Shown: piece after piece, positions 53,426 to 63,582 of the stretch
How positions within the stretch are numbered: the stretch's first letter is position 1
Layout: every line of letters starts with the position of its first letter
Assembly (NCBI RefSeq): GCF_024199945.1
Contig: NZ_JANADP010000001.1
Location: forward strand, 5,704,001 to 5,768,000
Source of the DNA: Bradyrhizobium sp. CCGUVB4N
Lineage (GTDB): Bacteria > Pseudomonadota > Alphaproteobacteria > Rhizobiales > Xanthobacteraceae
Direction: 5' to 3'
DNA length: 64,000 nucleotides
Notes under the pieces: generated by a model
Seen by the model: only the letters and a program-made list of their open reading frames with translations
What the model was told of the DNA's origin: nothing
Databases searched by the model: none
Position numbers and translations under genes: made by a program

Positions 53426-54019
53426 TTAGTCCGCAGCCGCCTCGGCATCGCCGCCGACGCGACGACCCTGAAGGGTGGACACCTTGATGTTGCGGCGCGC
53501 CGCGACCGAACGCGGGCTGTCCTGGTGCTTCAGCGCATCGAAGGTCGCGCGAACCATGTTGTACGGGTTCGACGAGCCGATCGACTTCGCCACCACGTCC
53601 TGGACGCCGAGCGTCTCGAACACGGCGCGCATCGGACCACCGGCGATGATGCCGGTACCGGCCGGAGCGGCACGCAGGTAGACACGGCCCGCGCCATGAC
53701 GGCCGGCGATGTCGTGATGCAGCGTACGGCCCTCGCGCAGCGACACGCGGGTCAGGTTGCGCTTGGCGGACTCGGTGGCCTTGCGGATCGCCTCAGGCAC
53801 TTCGCGCGCCTTGCCGTGACCGAAGCCGGCGCGGCCCTTCTGATCGCCGATCACGACCAGCGCTGCGAAACCGAAGCGCTTACCGCCCTTGACGACCTTC
53901 GCCACGCGATTGATGTGGACGAGCTTGTCGACGAACTCGCTGTCGCGCTCCTCGCGCTCCTTGCGCTCACGTCCGCCGCCGCGCTGATCGCGTCCACCAC
54001 GCTGTTCGCGTTCTGCCAT
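53426..54019 (-). CDS. rpsE: 30S ribosomal protein S5
   Basis: A 197-residue protein. The N-terminal 28 residues (MAEREQRGGRDQRGGGRERKEREERD) are an arginine/glutamate-rich extension typical of Rhizobiales. VDKLVHINRVAKVVKGGKRFGFAALVVIGDQKGRAGFGHGKAREVPEAIRKA follows, which is the S5 core. S5 acts in mRNA entry and decoding accuracy. Confidence 0.97.
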   Translation of the reverse strand: MAEREQRGGRDQRGGGRERKEREERDSEFVDKLVHINRVAKVVKGGKRFGFAALVVIGDQKGRAGFGHGKAREVPEAIRKATESAKRNLTRVSLREGRTLHHDIAGRHGAGRVYLRAAPAGTGIIAGGPMRAVFETLGVQDVVAKSIGSSNPYNMVRATFDALKHQDSPRSVAARRNIKVSTLQGRRVGGDAEAAAD

Positions 54020-54066
54020 GGTTTTTCCAATCCTTCAGAGGCTTACGCCTCAATCCTCAAATTCTG

Positions 54067-54429
54067 TTAGAAGCTCAGCCCGCTCTCACGCGCTGCGTCG
54101 GCAAGAGCCTTGACGCGCCCGTGGTAGAGGTAGCTGCCGCGATCGAACACGACTTCCTTGACGCCCTTCTCGGCGGCGCGCTCGGCCAGCAGCTTGCCGA
54201 CCGCCTTCGCCGCATCGATGTCGGCGCCGGTCTTGCCGCCGTCGCGCATCGACTTCTCGAGCGACGAGGCAGAGGCCAGCGTCTCGCCCTTCAGGTCGTC
54301 GATGACCTGGGCGTAGATGTGCTTGGACGAGCGGAACACCGACAGACGCGGACGACCACCACCGGAGCGGCGCAGCTTCAGCCGCACACTCCGCTTGCGC
54401 CGGGCATTGGTAACCTTGGCTTTGGACAT
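54067..54429 (-). CDS. rplR: 50S ribosomal protein L18
   Basis: A 120-residue protein, MSKAKVTNARRKRSVRLKLRRSGGGRPRLSVFRSSKHIYAQVIDDLKGETLASASSLE onward, ending VFDRGSYLYHGRVKALADAARESGLSF. It binds 5S rRNA. It lies 47 bases before rpsE and 11 bases after rplF. Confidence 0.98.
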   Translation of the reverse strand: MSKAKVTNARRKRSVRLKLRRSGGGRPRLSVFRSSKHIYAQVIDDLKGETLASASSLEKSMRDGGKTGADIDAAKAVGKLLAERAAEKGVKEVVFDRGSYLYHGRVKALADAARESGLSF

Positions 54430-54440
54430 GACCGGCTCCG

Positions 54441-54974
54441 TTACTTCTTCTTGCCTTCCTTGCGGAAGATGAATTCGCCAACATACTTCACGCCCTTGCC
54501 CTTGTAGGGCTCCGGCGGGCGATAAGAGCGGATCTCAGCGGCGACCTGGCCGACGCGCTGGATGTCGCTGCCCGTCACCGTGATCTCGGTCGGCTTCGGC
54601 ACGGTGATCGTGATCCCTTCCGGGATCGCATAGACCACATCGTGGCTGTAACCGAGCGCGAGCTGCAGGTTCTTGCCCTGCATCGCGGCGCGGTAACCGA
54701 CGCCGGTGATTTCGAGCTTCTTCTCGAAGCCCTTGGTGACGCCTTCGACCAGATTCGCGACCTGGGCGCGAGCCGTACCGTACAGCGCGCGCGCGCGGTT
54801 GGTCTCAGCCCGCGGCTTGACCTTGACCTGGCCGTTCTCGAGCTTCACCTCGACGTCGTCATGAACGACGAACTGAAGCTGGCCCTTCGGCCCCTTCATC
54901 TTGACGGTCTGCCCGTCGACGGTCGCGGTCACACCCGACGGCACCGCAACCGGCCTTTTGCCAACACGTGACAT
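54441..54974 (-). CDS. rplF: 50S ribosomal protein L6
   Basis: A 177-residue protein, MSRVGKRPVAVPSGVTATVDGQTVKMKGPKGQL onward, with two L6 domains. LQLALGYSHDVVYAIPEGITITVPKPTEITVTGSDIQRVGQVAAEIRSYRPPEPYKGKGVKYVGEFIFRKEGKKK is the conserved C-terminal half near the elongation factor binding site. Confidence 0.98.
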   Translation of the reverse strand: MSRVGKRPVAVPSGVTATVDGQTVKMKGPKGQLQFVVHDDVEVKLENGQVKVKPRAETNRARALYGTARAQVANLVEGVTKGFEKKLEITGVGYRAAMQGKNLQLALGYSHDVVYAIPEGITITVPKPTEITVTGSDIQRVGQVAAEIRSYRPPEPYKGKGVKYVGEFIFRKEGKKK

Positions 54975-54990
54975 GGATCAAAAATCCTTC

Positions 54991-55389
54991 TCAGAACACC
55001 GTGAAGAGGACTTCACCGCCCACGTTCGCTTCACGCGCACTGTGGTCGGCCATGATCCCCTTCGGCGTCGACAACACCGAAATACCGAGTCCGTTATTGA
55101 CCCGCGGCAGAGCCTTCACCGAGGCGTAGACACGACGCCCGGGCTTGGAGACTCGTTCGATCTCGCGGATGACGGGCTCGCCGTCGAAATACTTCAGCTC
55201 GATCTCGATCTCGCTGCGGCCCGAGGCGTGCTCGACCGTGGCGAAGCCGCGGATGTAGCCTTCGCTCTTCAGCACTTCGAGCACGTTCTCGCGCATCTTC
55301 GAGCCGGGCGTGGAGACCTTGCTCTTGGAACGCAGCTGCGCATTGCGGATGCGGGTGATCAGATCGCTGATTGGATCGTGCGTAGACAT
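54991..55389 (-). CDS. rpsH: 30S ribosomal protein S8
   Basis: A 132-residue protein, MSTHDPISDLITRIRNAQLRSKSKVSTPGSKMRENVLEVLKSEGYI onward, ending LSTPKGIMADHSAREANVGGEVLFTVF. S8 binds the central domain of 16S rRNA and in other bacteria also represses the spc operon by binding its mRNA. No such site was identified here. Confidence 0.98.
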   Translation of the reverse strand: MSTHDPISDLITRIRNAQLRSKSKVSTPGSKMRENVLEVLKSEGYIRGFATVEHASGRSEIEIELKYFDGEPVIREIERVSKPGRRVYASVKALPRVNNGLGISVLSTPKGIMADHSAREANVGGEVLFTVF

Positions 55390-55403
55390 CTAAACGACCC
55401 TCC

Positions 55404-55709
55404 TTACCAGCTCGACTTCACGAGGCCCGGGACCATGCCCTTGGAGCCAAGGTCGCGGAGCGCGATACGGGACAGCTTGTTCTTGCGATAGTTCGAGCGC
55501 GGGCGGCCCGACAGCTCGCAACGCAGACGGATGCGGGTGGCCGACGAATTGCGCGGCATTTCCGCCAGCTTCAGGGTCGCGGCGAACCGCTCTTCCATCG
55601 GCAGCGTCTTGTCGGCGATGATCGCCTTCAACCGCTCGCGCTTCGGGGCGGCGTTCTTCACCATCCGCTTGCGCCGGTTGTTCTTCTCGACTGAACTCTT
55701 CTTTGCCAT
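55404..55709 (-). CDS. rpsN: 30S ribosomal protein S14
   Basis: A 101-residue protein, MAKKSSVEKNNRRKRMVKNAAPKRERLKAIIADKTL onward. It is the long, zinc-free form: no CxxC pairs are present and only one Cys is seen, as in other Alphaproteobacteria. SGRPRSNYRKNKLSRIALRDLGSKGMVPGLVKSSW is the typical C-terminus. Confidence 0.98.
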   Translation of the reverse strand: MAKKSSVEKNNRRKRMVKNAAPKRERLKAIIADKTLPMEERFAATLKLAEMPRNSSATRIRLRCELSGRPRSNYRKNKLSRIALRDLGSKGMVPGLVKSSW

Positions 55710-55755
55710 GCTTGGCTCCTGGGTATCCGCGTTTGAGAGGCTTTAGGTCAGCGTC

Positions 55756-56313
55756 TCACTGCCGGAACGGGAAATTGAAAGCGGTCAACAAGGCCCTCGC
55801 CTCTTCGTCGGTCTTGGCCGTGGTGCAGACGGTGATGTCCATACCGCGGGCTTCCGTGACCTTGTCGAAGTCGATCTCGGGGAAAATGATGTGCTCCTTG
55901 ATGCCGAGCGAGTAGTTGCCGCGGCCGTCAAAGCTCTTCGGGTTCAGGCCGCGGAAGTCGCGGACGCGCGGCAGCGCGACCGTCACCAGGCGATCGATGA
56001 ACTCGTACATGCGGGCCTTGCGCAGCGTGACCTTGCAGCCGATCGGCTGATTTTCACGCAGCTTGAAGGTCGCGATCGCGATACGCGAGTAGGTCACGAT
56101 CGCCTTCTGGCCGGCGATCTGGGTCAGCTCGGCAGCGGCGGTCTCGGCCTTCTTGCGGTCGTTGACGGAATCGCCAACGCCCATGTTCAGCACGACCTTG
56201 TCCAGGCGCGGAACCTGCATCACGTTCTCATAACCGAACTTCTCGGTCATGGCCGTGCGGATCTTCGCGTCGTATTCCGCGCGCAGGCGCGGGGTGTAAG
56301 CGGCCTCAGCCAT
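55756..56313 (-). CDS. rplE: 50S ribosomal protein L5
   Basis: A 185-residue protein, MAEAAYTPRLRAEYDAKIRTAMTEKFGYENVMQVPRLDKVVLNMGVGDSV onward, with GLNPKSFDGRGNYSLGIKEHIIFPEIDFDKVTEARGMDITVCTTAKTDEEARALLTAFNFPF. It binds 5S rRNA. Its start overlaps the rplX end by eight bases, so translation is coupled; a longer upstream frame is a shadow of rplX. Confidence 0.98.
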   Translation of the reverse strand: MAEAAYTPRLRAEYDAKIRTAMTEKFGYENVMQVPRLDKVVLNMGVGDSVNDRKKAETAAAELTQIAGQKAIVTYSRIAIATFKLRENQPIGCKVTLRKARMYEFIDRLVTVALPRVRDFRGLNPKSFDGRGNYSLGIKEHIIFPEIDFDKVTEARGMDITVCTTAKTDEEARALLTAFNFPFRQ

Positions 56314-56620
56314 CGATCTCAGCTCCCGAGCTCTTGGCGATGCGGACCTTCTTGCCGTCCGCCAGAATCTTGAATCCGACGCGGGTCGGCTTTCCATCCT
56401 TGCCGACATACGCGATGTTGGACAGTTGGATCGGCGCCTCTTTCGAGATGATGCCGCCCTCCTGGGCCTGCGTCTGCTTCTGGTGACGCTTGACCATGTT
56501 GATGCCGCGCACGAGGGCCGTGCCGGCCTCGGGCCGCACCTCGAACACTTCGCCGCTGCGACCCTTGTCGCGGCCGGTCAGCACGACGACCTTGTCGCCC
56601 TTGCGGATCTTCGCAGCCAT
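56306..56620 (-). CDS. rplX: 50S ribosomal protein L24
   Basis: A 104-residue protein, MAAKIRKGDKVVVLTGRDKGRSGEVFEVRPEAGTALVRGINMVKRHQKQTQAQEGGIISKEAPIQLSNIAYV onward, with the KOW motif GDKVVVLTGRDKGRSGEV. The ATG at 56620 overlaps the rplN stop (TGATG); a GTG three bases earlier is less likely. It initiates 50S assembly. Confidence 0.97.
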   Translation of the reverse strand: MAAKIRKGDKVVVLTGRDKGRSGEVFEVRPEAGTALVRGINMVKRHQKQTQAQEGGIISKEAPIQLSNIAYVGKDGKPTRVGFKILADGKKVRIAKSSGAEIDG

Positions 56621-56988
56621 CACAGCACCTCCGGCGCGAGCGAAATGATCTTCATGTGGTTCTTGGCGCGCAGCTCGCGCGGCACGGGCCCGAAGATACG
56701 GGTGCCGACCGGCTCGGACTGATTGTTGATCAGAACGGCGGCGTTGCGGTCGAAGCGGATGACCGAACCGTCAGCGCGGCGGATGTCCTTGCGGACACGC
56801 ACCACGACGGCCTTCATCACGTCGCCCTTCTTCACCTTGCCACGCGGAATGGCTTCCTTGATCGAGACGACAATGATGTCGCCGATCGTGGCGTAGCGGC
56901 GCTTGGAGCCTCCGAGCACCTTGATACACATGACACGGCGTGCGCCAGAATTATCGGCCACGTCGAGGTTGGTCTGCATCTGAATCAT
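56620..56988 (-). CDS. rplN: 50S ribosomal protein L14
   Basis: A 122-residue protein, MIQMQTNLDVADNSGARRVMCIKVLGGSKRRYATIGDIIVVSIKEAIPRGKVKKGDVMKAVVVRVRKDIRRADGSVIRFDRNAAVLIN onward. L14 lies at the subunit interface. The 84-base gap upstream to rpsQ is longer than its neighbours' spacers; no structure was noted in it. Confidence 0.98.
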   Translation of the reverse strand: MIQMQTNLDVADNSGARRVMCIKVLGGSKRRYATIGDIIVVSIKEAIPRGKVKKGDVMKAVVVRVRKDIRRADGSVIRFDRNAAVLINNQSEPVGTRIFGPVPRELRAKNHMKIISLAPEVL

Positions 56989-57072
56989 TGATGCACCTCG
57001 TCCTCTTTCTCTTTGCGCCAGCCTAGCCGGCGCTCAACATTTCCCTGAAGTCAGTCGGCCAAGGCCAACAGA

Positions 57073-57321
57073 TCAGGCGCTTTTCTTGTGTTCGCCCCGG
57101 ATCACGATCCAGCACTTCAACTTCGAAATCGGCTTCGTCTCTTCGATCCAAACCATGTCGCCCGGCTTGAACTCGTTGTTCTCGTCGTGCGCGTGGTAGT
57201 TCTTCGAACGGCGGATCGTCTTCTTGTAGATCGGATGCGTGAAGCGGCGATCGACGCGCACCACGACGGTCTTGGCAGTCTTGTCGCTGACGACCACGCC
57301 TTGCAAAGTACGTTTCGGCAT
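57073..57321 (-). CDS. rpsQ: 30S ribosomal protein S17
   Basis: An 82-residue protein, MPKRTLQGVVVSDKTAKTVVVRVDRRFTHPIYKKTIRRSKNYHAHDENNEFKPGDMVWIEETKPISKLKCWIVI onward. This is the OB-fold 16S rRNA-binding protein. The ATG at 57321 is used because the 39 residues upstream are translated rpmC sequence. Confidence 0.98.
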   Translation of the reverse strand: MPKRTLQGVVVSDKTAKTVVVRVDRRFTHPIYKKTIRRSKNYHAHDENNEFKPGDMVWIEETKPISKLKCWIVIRGEHKKSA

Positions 57322-57334
57322 ATCCGTTAGCCCC

Positions 57335-57541
57335 TTACTTCTTCTTCGCGCGCGCTTGCGCGGCGACGGTCTTGATCCGGGCGATGTCACGACGGGCCTC
57401 GCGCAGGCGCGAGGTGTTCTCGAGCTGCCCGGTGGCACGCTGGAAGCGCAGGTTGAAGCGCTCCTTCTTCAGGTTCAGGACGGCGTCGTCCTGCTGGTCG
57501 GGGCTCATCGCGCGGATGTCTTCGATCTTCATCTGGGCCAT
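57335..57541 (-). CDS. rpmC: 50S ribosomal protein L29
   Basis: A 68-residue protein, MAQMKIEDIRAMSPDQQDDAVLNLKKERFNLRFQRATGQLENTSRLREARRDIARIKTVAAQARAKKK. It is a two-helix protein at the tunnel exit that contacts trigger factor and SRP. An ATG at 57547, overlapping the rplP stop (TAATG), would add Met-Val and is a real alternative. Confidence 0.96.
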   Translation of the reverse strand: MAQMKIEDIRAMSPDQQDDAVLNLKKERFNLRFQRATGQLENTSRLREARRDIARIKTVAAQARAKKK

Positions 57542-57546
57542 GACCA

Positions 57547-57960
57547 TTACTCCGCAATGCGCTCGACGAAGCGCGTCTTGATCGGCAGCTTGGCGGCCGC
57601 GAGCGTCAGCGCTTCGCGCGCCGTCTGGGTGTTGACGCCGTCGATCTCGAACAGCACCCGGCCCGGCTTGACGCGGGCGACCCACAATTCCGGCGAACCC
57701 TTGCCGGAGCCCATGCGGACTTCGGCCGGCTTCTTCGACACCGGAACGTCGGGGAACACGCGGATCCAGACGCGGCCGGCGCGCTTCATGTGGCGGGTCA
57801 GCGCGCGGCGGGCAGCCTCGATCTGACGCGCAGTGACGCGCTCAGGCTCGGTTGCCTTCAGGCCGAACTGGCCGAATGCCAACGTCGCGCCCGAAGTCGC
57901 AACGCCGTGAATCCGGCCCTTATGCGCCTTCCGGAACTTCGTTTTCTTAGGTTGCATCAT
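57547..57960 (-). CDS. rplP: 50S ribosomal protein L16
   Basis: A 137-residue protein, MMQPKKTKFRKAHKGRIHGVATSGATLAFGQFGLKATEPERVTARQIEAARRALTRHMKRAGRVWIRVFPDVPVSKKPAEVRMGSGKG onward. It sits by the A-site tRNA elbow. The double ATG start makes 57960 or 57957 equally possible; 57960 is the common choice. Confidence 0.97.
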   Translation of the reverse strand: MMQPKKTKFRKAHKGRIHGVATSGATLAFGQFGLKATEPERVTARQIEAARRALTRHMKRAGRVWIRVFPDVPVSKKPAEVRMGSGKGSPELWVARVKPGRVLFEIDGVNTQTAREALTLAAAKLPIKTRFVERIAE

Positions 57961-57989
57961 GGCTTTAAGCCCTCAAATTCTCAGGTCGA

Positions 57990-58715
<726 letters not shown>

Positions 58716-58733
58716 CGTTTTCTCCTGCGACCC

Positions 58734-59123
58734 TTAAGCCGCTGCTGCTTCGGCTTCGACCTGACGAACAATGATCGTCAGCTGCGAAAATGGTTTGTAG
58801 ACACGGCCCGAGCGGCCACGGCCGCGGGCGGCAAAGCGCTTCATCACGAGGCCGTTGCCGACGAAGGCCTGCGCCACGACGAGATCGTCAACGTCGAGGT
58901 CGTGGTTGTTCTCGGCATTGGCGATAGCCGATTCCAGGCACTTCTTCACGTCAACCGCGATCCGCTTGCGCGAAAACTGCAGGTCGGCGAGCGCAGCGGA
59001 AGCCTTCCGGCCGCGAATGAGCTGGGCGACCAGGTTGAGCTTCTGCGGGCTCACCCGCAGCATCCGGGCGACCGCCTTGGCCTCGTTCTCGGCGAGGCTC
59101 CGTTCGCGCTTAGGTTTGCTCAT
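58734..59123 (-). CDS. rplV: 50S ribosomal protein L22
   Basis: A 129-residue protein, MSKPKRERSLAENEAKAVARMLRVSPQKLNLVAQLIRGRKASAALADLQFSRKRIAVDVKKCLESAIANAENNHDLD onward, ending RGRGRSGRVYKPFSQLTIIVRQVEAEAAAA. Its beta-hairpin lines the exit tunnel. Confidence 0.98.
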   Translation of the reverse strand: MSKPKRERSLAENEAKAVARMLRVSPQKLNLVAQLIRGRKASAALADLQFSRKRIAVDVKKCLESAIANAENNHDLDVDDLVVAQAFVGNGLVMKRFAARGRGRSGRVYKPFSQLTIIVRQVEAEAAAA

Positions 59124-59133
59124 CGTTTAATCC

Positions 59134-59412
59134 TCAAGCCTTCTTGGCTTTCTTGTCGCCGGAGTGGCCATGGAAGGTCCGGGTCGGCGAGAACTCGCCG
59201 AACTTGTGACCGACCATTTCCTCGTTGACGGCCACCGGCACGTGCTTCTGACCGTTGTAGACGCCGAAGGTCAGGCCGACGAACTGCGGCAGGATCGTCG
59301 AGCGACGGCTCCAGATCTTGATGACGTCGTGACGGCCGGACGCGCGCGCGGCATCTGCCTTCTTGAGCAGAGAACCCTCGACGAACGGGCCTTTCCAGAC
59401 TGAACGAACCAT
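59134..59412 (-). CDS. rpsS: 30S ribosomal protein S19
   Basis: A 92-residue protein, MVRSVWKGPFVEGSLLKKADAARASGRHDVIKIWSRRSTILPQFVGLTFGVYNGQKHVPVAVNEEMVGHKFGEFSPTRTFHGHSGDKKAKKA. It sits in the 30S head and pairs with S13. Confidence 0.98.
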   Translation of the reverse strand: MVRSVWKGPFVEGSLLKKADAARASGRHDVIKIWSRRSTILPQFVGLTFGVYNGQKHVPVAVNEEMVGHKFGEFSPTRTFHGHSGDKKAKKA

Positions 59413-59424
59413 GTCCGTCGTTCC

Positions 59425-60258
59425 TTACTTCTTCCGCTTGTGGCGGCTTAGGAGAATGAATTTGTTGGTCGACTTGTTGCTGCGGGTCTTCTTGCCCTTG
59501 GTCGGCTTGCCCCACGGAGTAACCGGGTGACGACCGCCCGAGGTACGACCTTCACCACCGCCGTGCGGATGGTCGATCGGGTTCATCGAAACGCCGCGGT
59601 TATGCGGCTTGCGGCCCAGCCAACGGTTGCGGCCGGCCTTGCCGATCGAGGTGTTCATGTGGTCCGGGTTCGACACCGCACCGATCGTGCCGCGGCAACG
59701 GCCGTGCACCAGGCGCTGCTCACCCGAGTTCAGGCGGATGATGACGTAGTCCTGGTCGCGGCCGACCAGCTGCGCGTAGGTGCCGGCGGAACGGGCGAGC
59801 TGGCCGCCCTTCCCGATCTTGACCTCGATGTTATGGATGATCGTGCCGACCGGCATGTTGCCGAGCGGCATGACGTTGCCCGGCTTCACGTCGACGTAGT
59901 TGCCGGCAATCACGGAATCGCCGACCGCCAGACGCTGCGGCGCCAGGATATAGGCCTGGGTGCCGTCTTCGTACTTGACCAGCGCGATGAACGCGGTGCG
60001 GTTCGGATCGTATTCCAGCCGCTCGACGGTCGCCGGCGCATCCACCTTGTCGCGCTTGAAGTCGACGATGCGCAGGGTCTGCTTGTGACCGCCGCCACGG
60101 AAGCGCACGGTAATGCGACCGGTGTTGTTGCGGCCACCCGAGGAGTGCTTGCCCTCGGTGAGCGCCTTGACCGGCTTGCCCTTGTAGAGGGCTGAACGAT
60201 CGACCATGACCAGCTGGCGCTGGCCCGGTGTCGTGGGATTGAATTTCTTCAGTGCCAT
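59425..60258 (-). CDS. rplB: 50S ribosomal protein L2
   Basis: A 277-residue protein, MALKKFNPTTPGQRQLVMVDRSALYKGKPVKALTEGKHSSGGRNNTGRITVRFRGGGHKQTLRIVDFKRD onward. NPIDHPHGGGEGRTSGGRHPVTPWGKPTKGKKTRSNKSTNKFILLSRHKRKK is the conserved C-terminus at the peptidyl transferase region. It is needed for subunit association. Confidence 0.98.
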   Translation of the reverse strand: MALKKFNPTTPGQRQLVMVDRSALYKGKPVKALTEGKHSSGGRNNTGRITVRFRGGGHKQTLRIVDFKRDKVDAPATVERLEYDPNRTAFIALVKYEDGTQAYILAPQRLAVGDSVIAGNYVDVKPGNVMPLGNMPVGTIIHNIEVKIGKGGQLARSAGTYAQLVGRDQDYVIIRLNSGEQRLVHGRCRGTIGAVSNPDHMNTSIGKAGRNRWLGRKPHNRGVSMNPIDHPHGGGEGRTSGGRHPVTPWGKPTKGKKTRSNKSTNKFILLSRHKRKK

Positions 60259-60270
60259 CGTCGTGCGACC

Positions 60271-60573
60271 TTACAGACCGGTGGTCACGTCGATCCGATG
60301 ACCCTCTTCGAGGGTCACGATCGCGCGCTTGGTGTTCGACTGCGAGCCGAGGTTGCCGCGGAAGACCTTGGTCTTGCCCTTGCGGACCAGCGTGTTGACG
60401 CTCTTGACCTTGACGTCAAACAGCTTCTCGATCGCTTCCTTGATCTGCGGCTTGGTCGCCTTCGCGGCCACCTTGAACAGAACCTTGTTGTGCTCGGACG
60501 CCAGCGTCGCCTTTTCGGTGACGACCGGAGCGACGATCACGTCGTAATGGCGAGCCTCGATGTTCTTCGTCAT
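60271..60573 (-). CDS. rplW: 50S ribosomal protein L23
   Basis: A 100-residue protein, MTKNIEARHYDVIVAPVVTEKATLASEHNKVLFKVAAKATKPQIKEAIEKLFDVKVKSVNTLVRKGKTKVFRGNLGSQSNTKRAIVTLEEGHRIDVTTGL. It forms the docking site for trigger factor and SRP at the tunnel exit. Its start overlaps the rplD end by four bases. Confidence 0.98.
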   Translation of the reverse strand: MTKNIEARHYDVIVAPVVTEKATLASEHNKVLFKVAAKATKPQIKEAIEKLFDVKVKSVNTLVRKGKTKVFRGNLGSQSNTKRAIVTLEEGHRIDVTTGL

Positions 60574-61190
60574 TTGAAGCGCGCCTCCAGCGCATCGATG
60601 GCGGCCTTGGTCAGAACGAGCTTCTGACGGCGCAGGATGTCATAGACGTTGATGCCCTGGATCGGCAGCACGTCCATGTTCGGGATGTTGCGGGCCGCAG
60701 CGGCAAAGCCGTTGTTGAGCTCGGCACCGTCGATGATCAGCGCGTTGGTCAGGCCGAGGCCCGAGAAGTGACCGAGCAGCGCCTTGGTCTTGGCGGCTTC
60801 CAGCGCGGCCTTGTCGATCACGAGCAGATCGCCGTCCTTGGCCTTGGCCGAGAGGGCGTGCTTGAGAGCGAGCGCACGGACCTTCTTGGGCAGGTCGGTG
60901 GCGTGCGAACGCACCACCGGACCGAAGGCACGACCACCGCCGCGGAACTGCGGCACGCGGGCCGAGCCGTGACGAGCACCGCCGGTGCCCTTCTGCTTGT
61001 ACATCTTCTTGCCGGTGCGCCAGATTTCGGCGCGGCCCTTGGCCTTGTGGGTACCGGCCTGACGCTTGTTCAGCTGCCACTGCACGCAACGTGCAATGAT
61101 GTCCTGGCGCGGCTCGAGGCCGAAAATGGCGTCGGAAAGCTGGACCGAGCCGGCTTCCTTACCTTCGAGCGTGGTGACCTTCAATTCCAT
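60570..61190 (-). CDS. rplD: 50S ribosomal protein L4
   Basis: A 206-residue protein starting MELKVTTLEGKEAGSVQLSDAIFGLEPRQDIIARCVQWQLNKRQAG. The central loop TGKKMYKQKGTGGARHGSARVPQFRGGGRAFGP reaches the exit tunnel. In enterics L4 represses the S10 operon; whether it does so here is unknown. It starts one base after the rplC stop. Confidence 0.98.
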   Translation of the reverse strand: MELKVTTLEGKEAGSVQLSDAIFGLEPRQDIIARCVQWQLNKRQAGTHKAKGRAEIWRTGKKMYKQKGTGGARHGSARVPQFRGGGRAFGPVVRSHATDLPKKVRALALKHALSAKAKDGDLLVIDKAALEAAKTKALLGHFSGLGLTNALIIDGAELNNGFAAAARNIPNMDVLPIQGINVYDILRRQKLVLTKAAIDALEARFK

Positions 61191-61191
61191 C

Positions 61192-61908
61192 TCACGCACC
61201 CTCTTGCTGGGCCGCAGCCTCGGCTTCGCCGCCCGCAACCTTGAACTTGCCGGGCTTCGGAGCGTCCTTCGGCAGCGGCTTCTTGACGGCGTCGCGCACG
61301 CGGATCCAGCCGCCCTTGGAGCCGGGAACGGCGCCTTCGACGAGGATCAGGCCACGCTCGACGTCGAGCTGAACGACGCGGAGGTTGAGCGTGGTGATGC
61401 GATCGACACCCATGTGGCCGGGCATCTTCTTGTTCTTCCAGGTCTTGCCGGGGTCCTGACGACCACCGGTCGAACCGATCGAACGGTGCGAGATCGACAC
61501 ACCGTGCGTGGCGCGCAGACCGCCGAAGTTCCAGCGCTTCATACCGCCGGCGAAGCCCTTACCGACCGAGGTGCCGGTGACGTCGACGAACTGGCCGACG
61601 ACGAAGTGGTCGGCGAGGATCTCGGCGCCCACGGGGATCATGGCGTCCGCGGAAACGCGGAACTCCTCGACCTGCCGCTTCGGCTCGACCTTGGCGACCG
61701 CGAACTGGCCGCGTTCTGCCTTGGGCATGTACACGGTCTTGCGGCTGCCAGAACCAAGCTGGAGCGCGACATAACCGTTCTTCTCTTCAGTGCGGTGGCC
61801 TACGACCTGGCAATTGCCGAGCTTCAGCACGGTCACGGGGATATGTTCGCCGGCCTCTGTAAAGACCCGCGTCATCCCGACCTTTTGTGCGATCACTCCG
61901 GAGCGCAT
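61192..61908 (-). CDS. rplC: 50S ribosomal protein L3
   Basis: A 238-residue protein, MRSGVIAQKVGMTRVFTEAGEHIPVTVLKLGNCQVVGHRTEEKNGYVALQLGSGSRK onward, containing FAGGMKRWNFGGLRATHGVSISHRSIGSTGGRQDPGKTWKNKKMPGHMGV, the deep rRNA-penetrating loop. The C-terminus has an Ala/Glu-rich tail (KVAGGEAEAAAQQEGA). Confidence 0.98.
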   Translation of the reverse strand: MRSGVIAQKVGMTRVFTEAGEHIPVTVLKLGNCQVVGHRTEEKNGYVALQLGSGSRKTVYMPKAERGQFAVAKVEPKRQVEEFRVSADAMIPVGAEILADHFVVGQFVDVTGTSVGKGFAGGMKRWNFGGLRATHGVSISHRSIGSTGGRQDPGKTWKNKKMPGHMGVDRITTLNLRVVQLDVERGLILVEGAVPGSKGGWIRVRDAVKKPLPKDAPKPGKFKVAGGEAEAAAQQEGA

Positions 61909-61960
61909 CGGCGTGCTTCCTGTTCTTTCTGTCCGCTAGGTGCGAACGTGATCCAAAATC

Positions 61961-62269
61961 TTAGAGCTTGATCTCGACGTCGACACCGGCGGCCAGGTCG
62001 AGCTTCATCAAAGCATCGACGGTCTGCGGGGTCGGATCGACGATGTCGAGCAGACGCTTGTGAGTGCGCATCTCGAACTGTTCGCGGCTCTTCTTGTCGA
62101 CGTGGGGCGAACGGTTGACGGTGAACTTTTCGATGCGGGTGGGCAGCGGAATGGGTCCGCGGACCTGCGCACCGGTGCGCTTCGCCGTGTTCACGATCTC
62201 GCGGGTCGACGTATCGAGGATACGATGGTCGAACGCTTTGAGACGGATGCGAATATTTTGGCCGTTCAT
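61961..62269 (-). CDS. rpsJ: 30S ribosomal protein S10
   Basis: A 102-residue protein, [79 protein letters not shown] onward. It is a 30S head protein and also the NusE transcription factor that couples ribosomes to RNA polymerase. The longer frame to 62398 covers the tuf-rpsJ spacer and is rejected. Confidence 0.98.
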
Positions 62270-62301
62270 TGCCGTGGTCTCTCTTCGTTGGGTGGCGAAT
62301 A

Positions 62302-62333
62302 GCGAATAGCGAATGTCACCATTCGCTACTCGC
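62302..62333. repeat. Hairpin repeat between tuf and rpsJ
   Basis: A 14-bp arm pair with one mismatch (GCGAATAGCGAATG and CATTCGCTACTCGC) and loop TCAC. The left arm repeats GCGAATA in tandem with upstream sequence. It is the only repeat-like element inside the translation operon and could be a partial terminator or mRNA-stabilising stem between tuf and S10. Confidence 0.7.
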
Positions 62334-62351
62334 CGGTCCCTATTCTCGTAA

Positions 62352-63542
<1,191 letters not shown>

Positions 63543-63582
63543 TTGACTCTCCGTTCAATCGTCAGTTCGTGACCGACGACAA

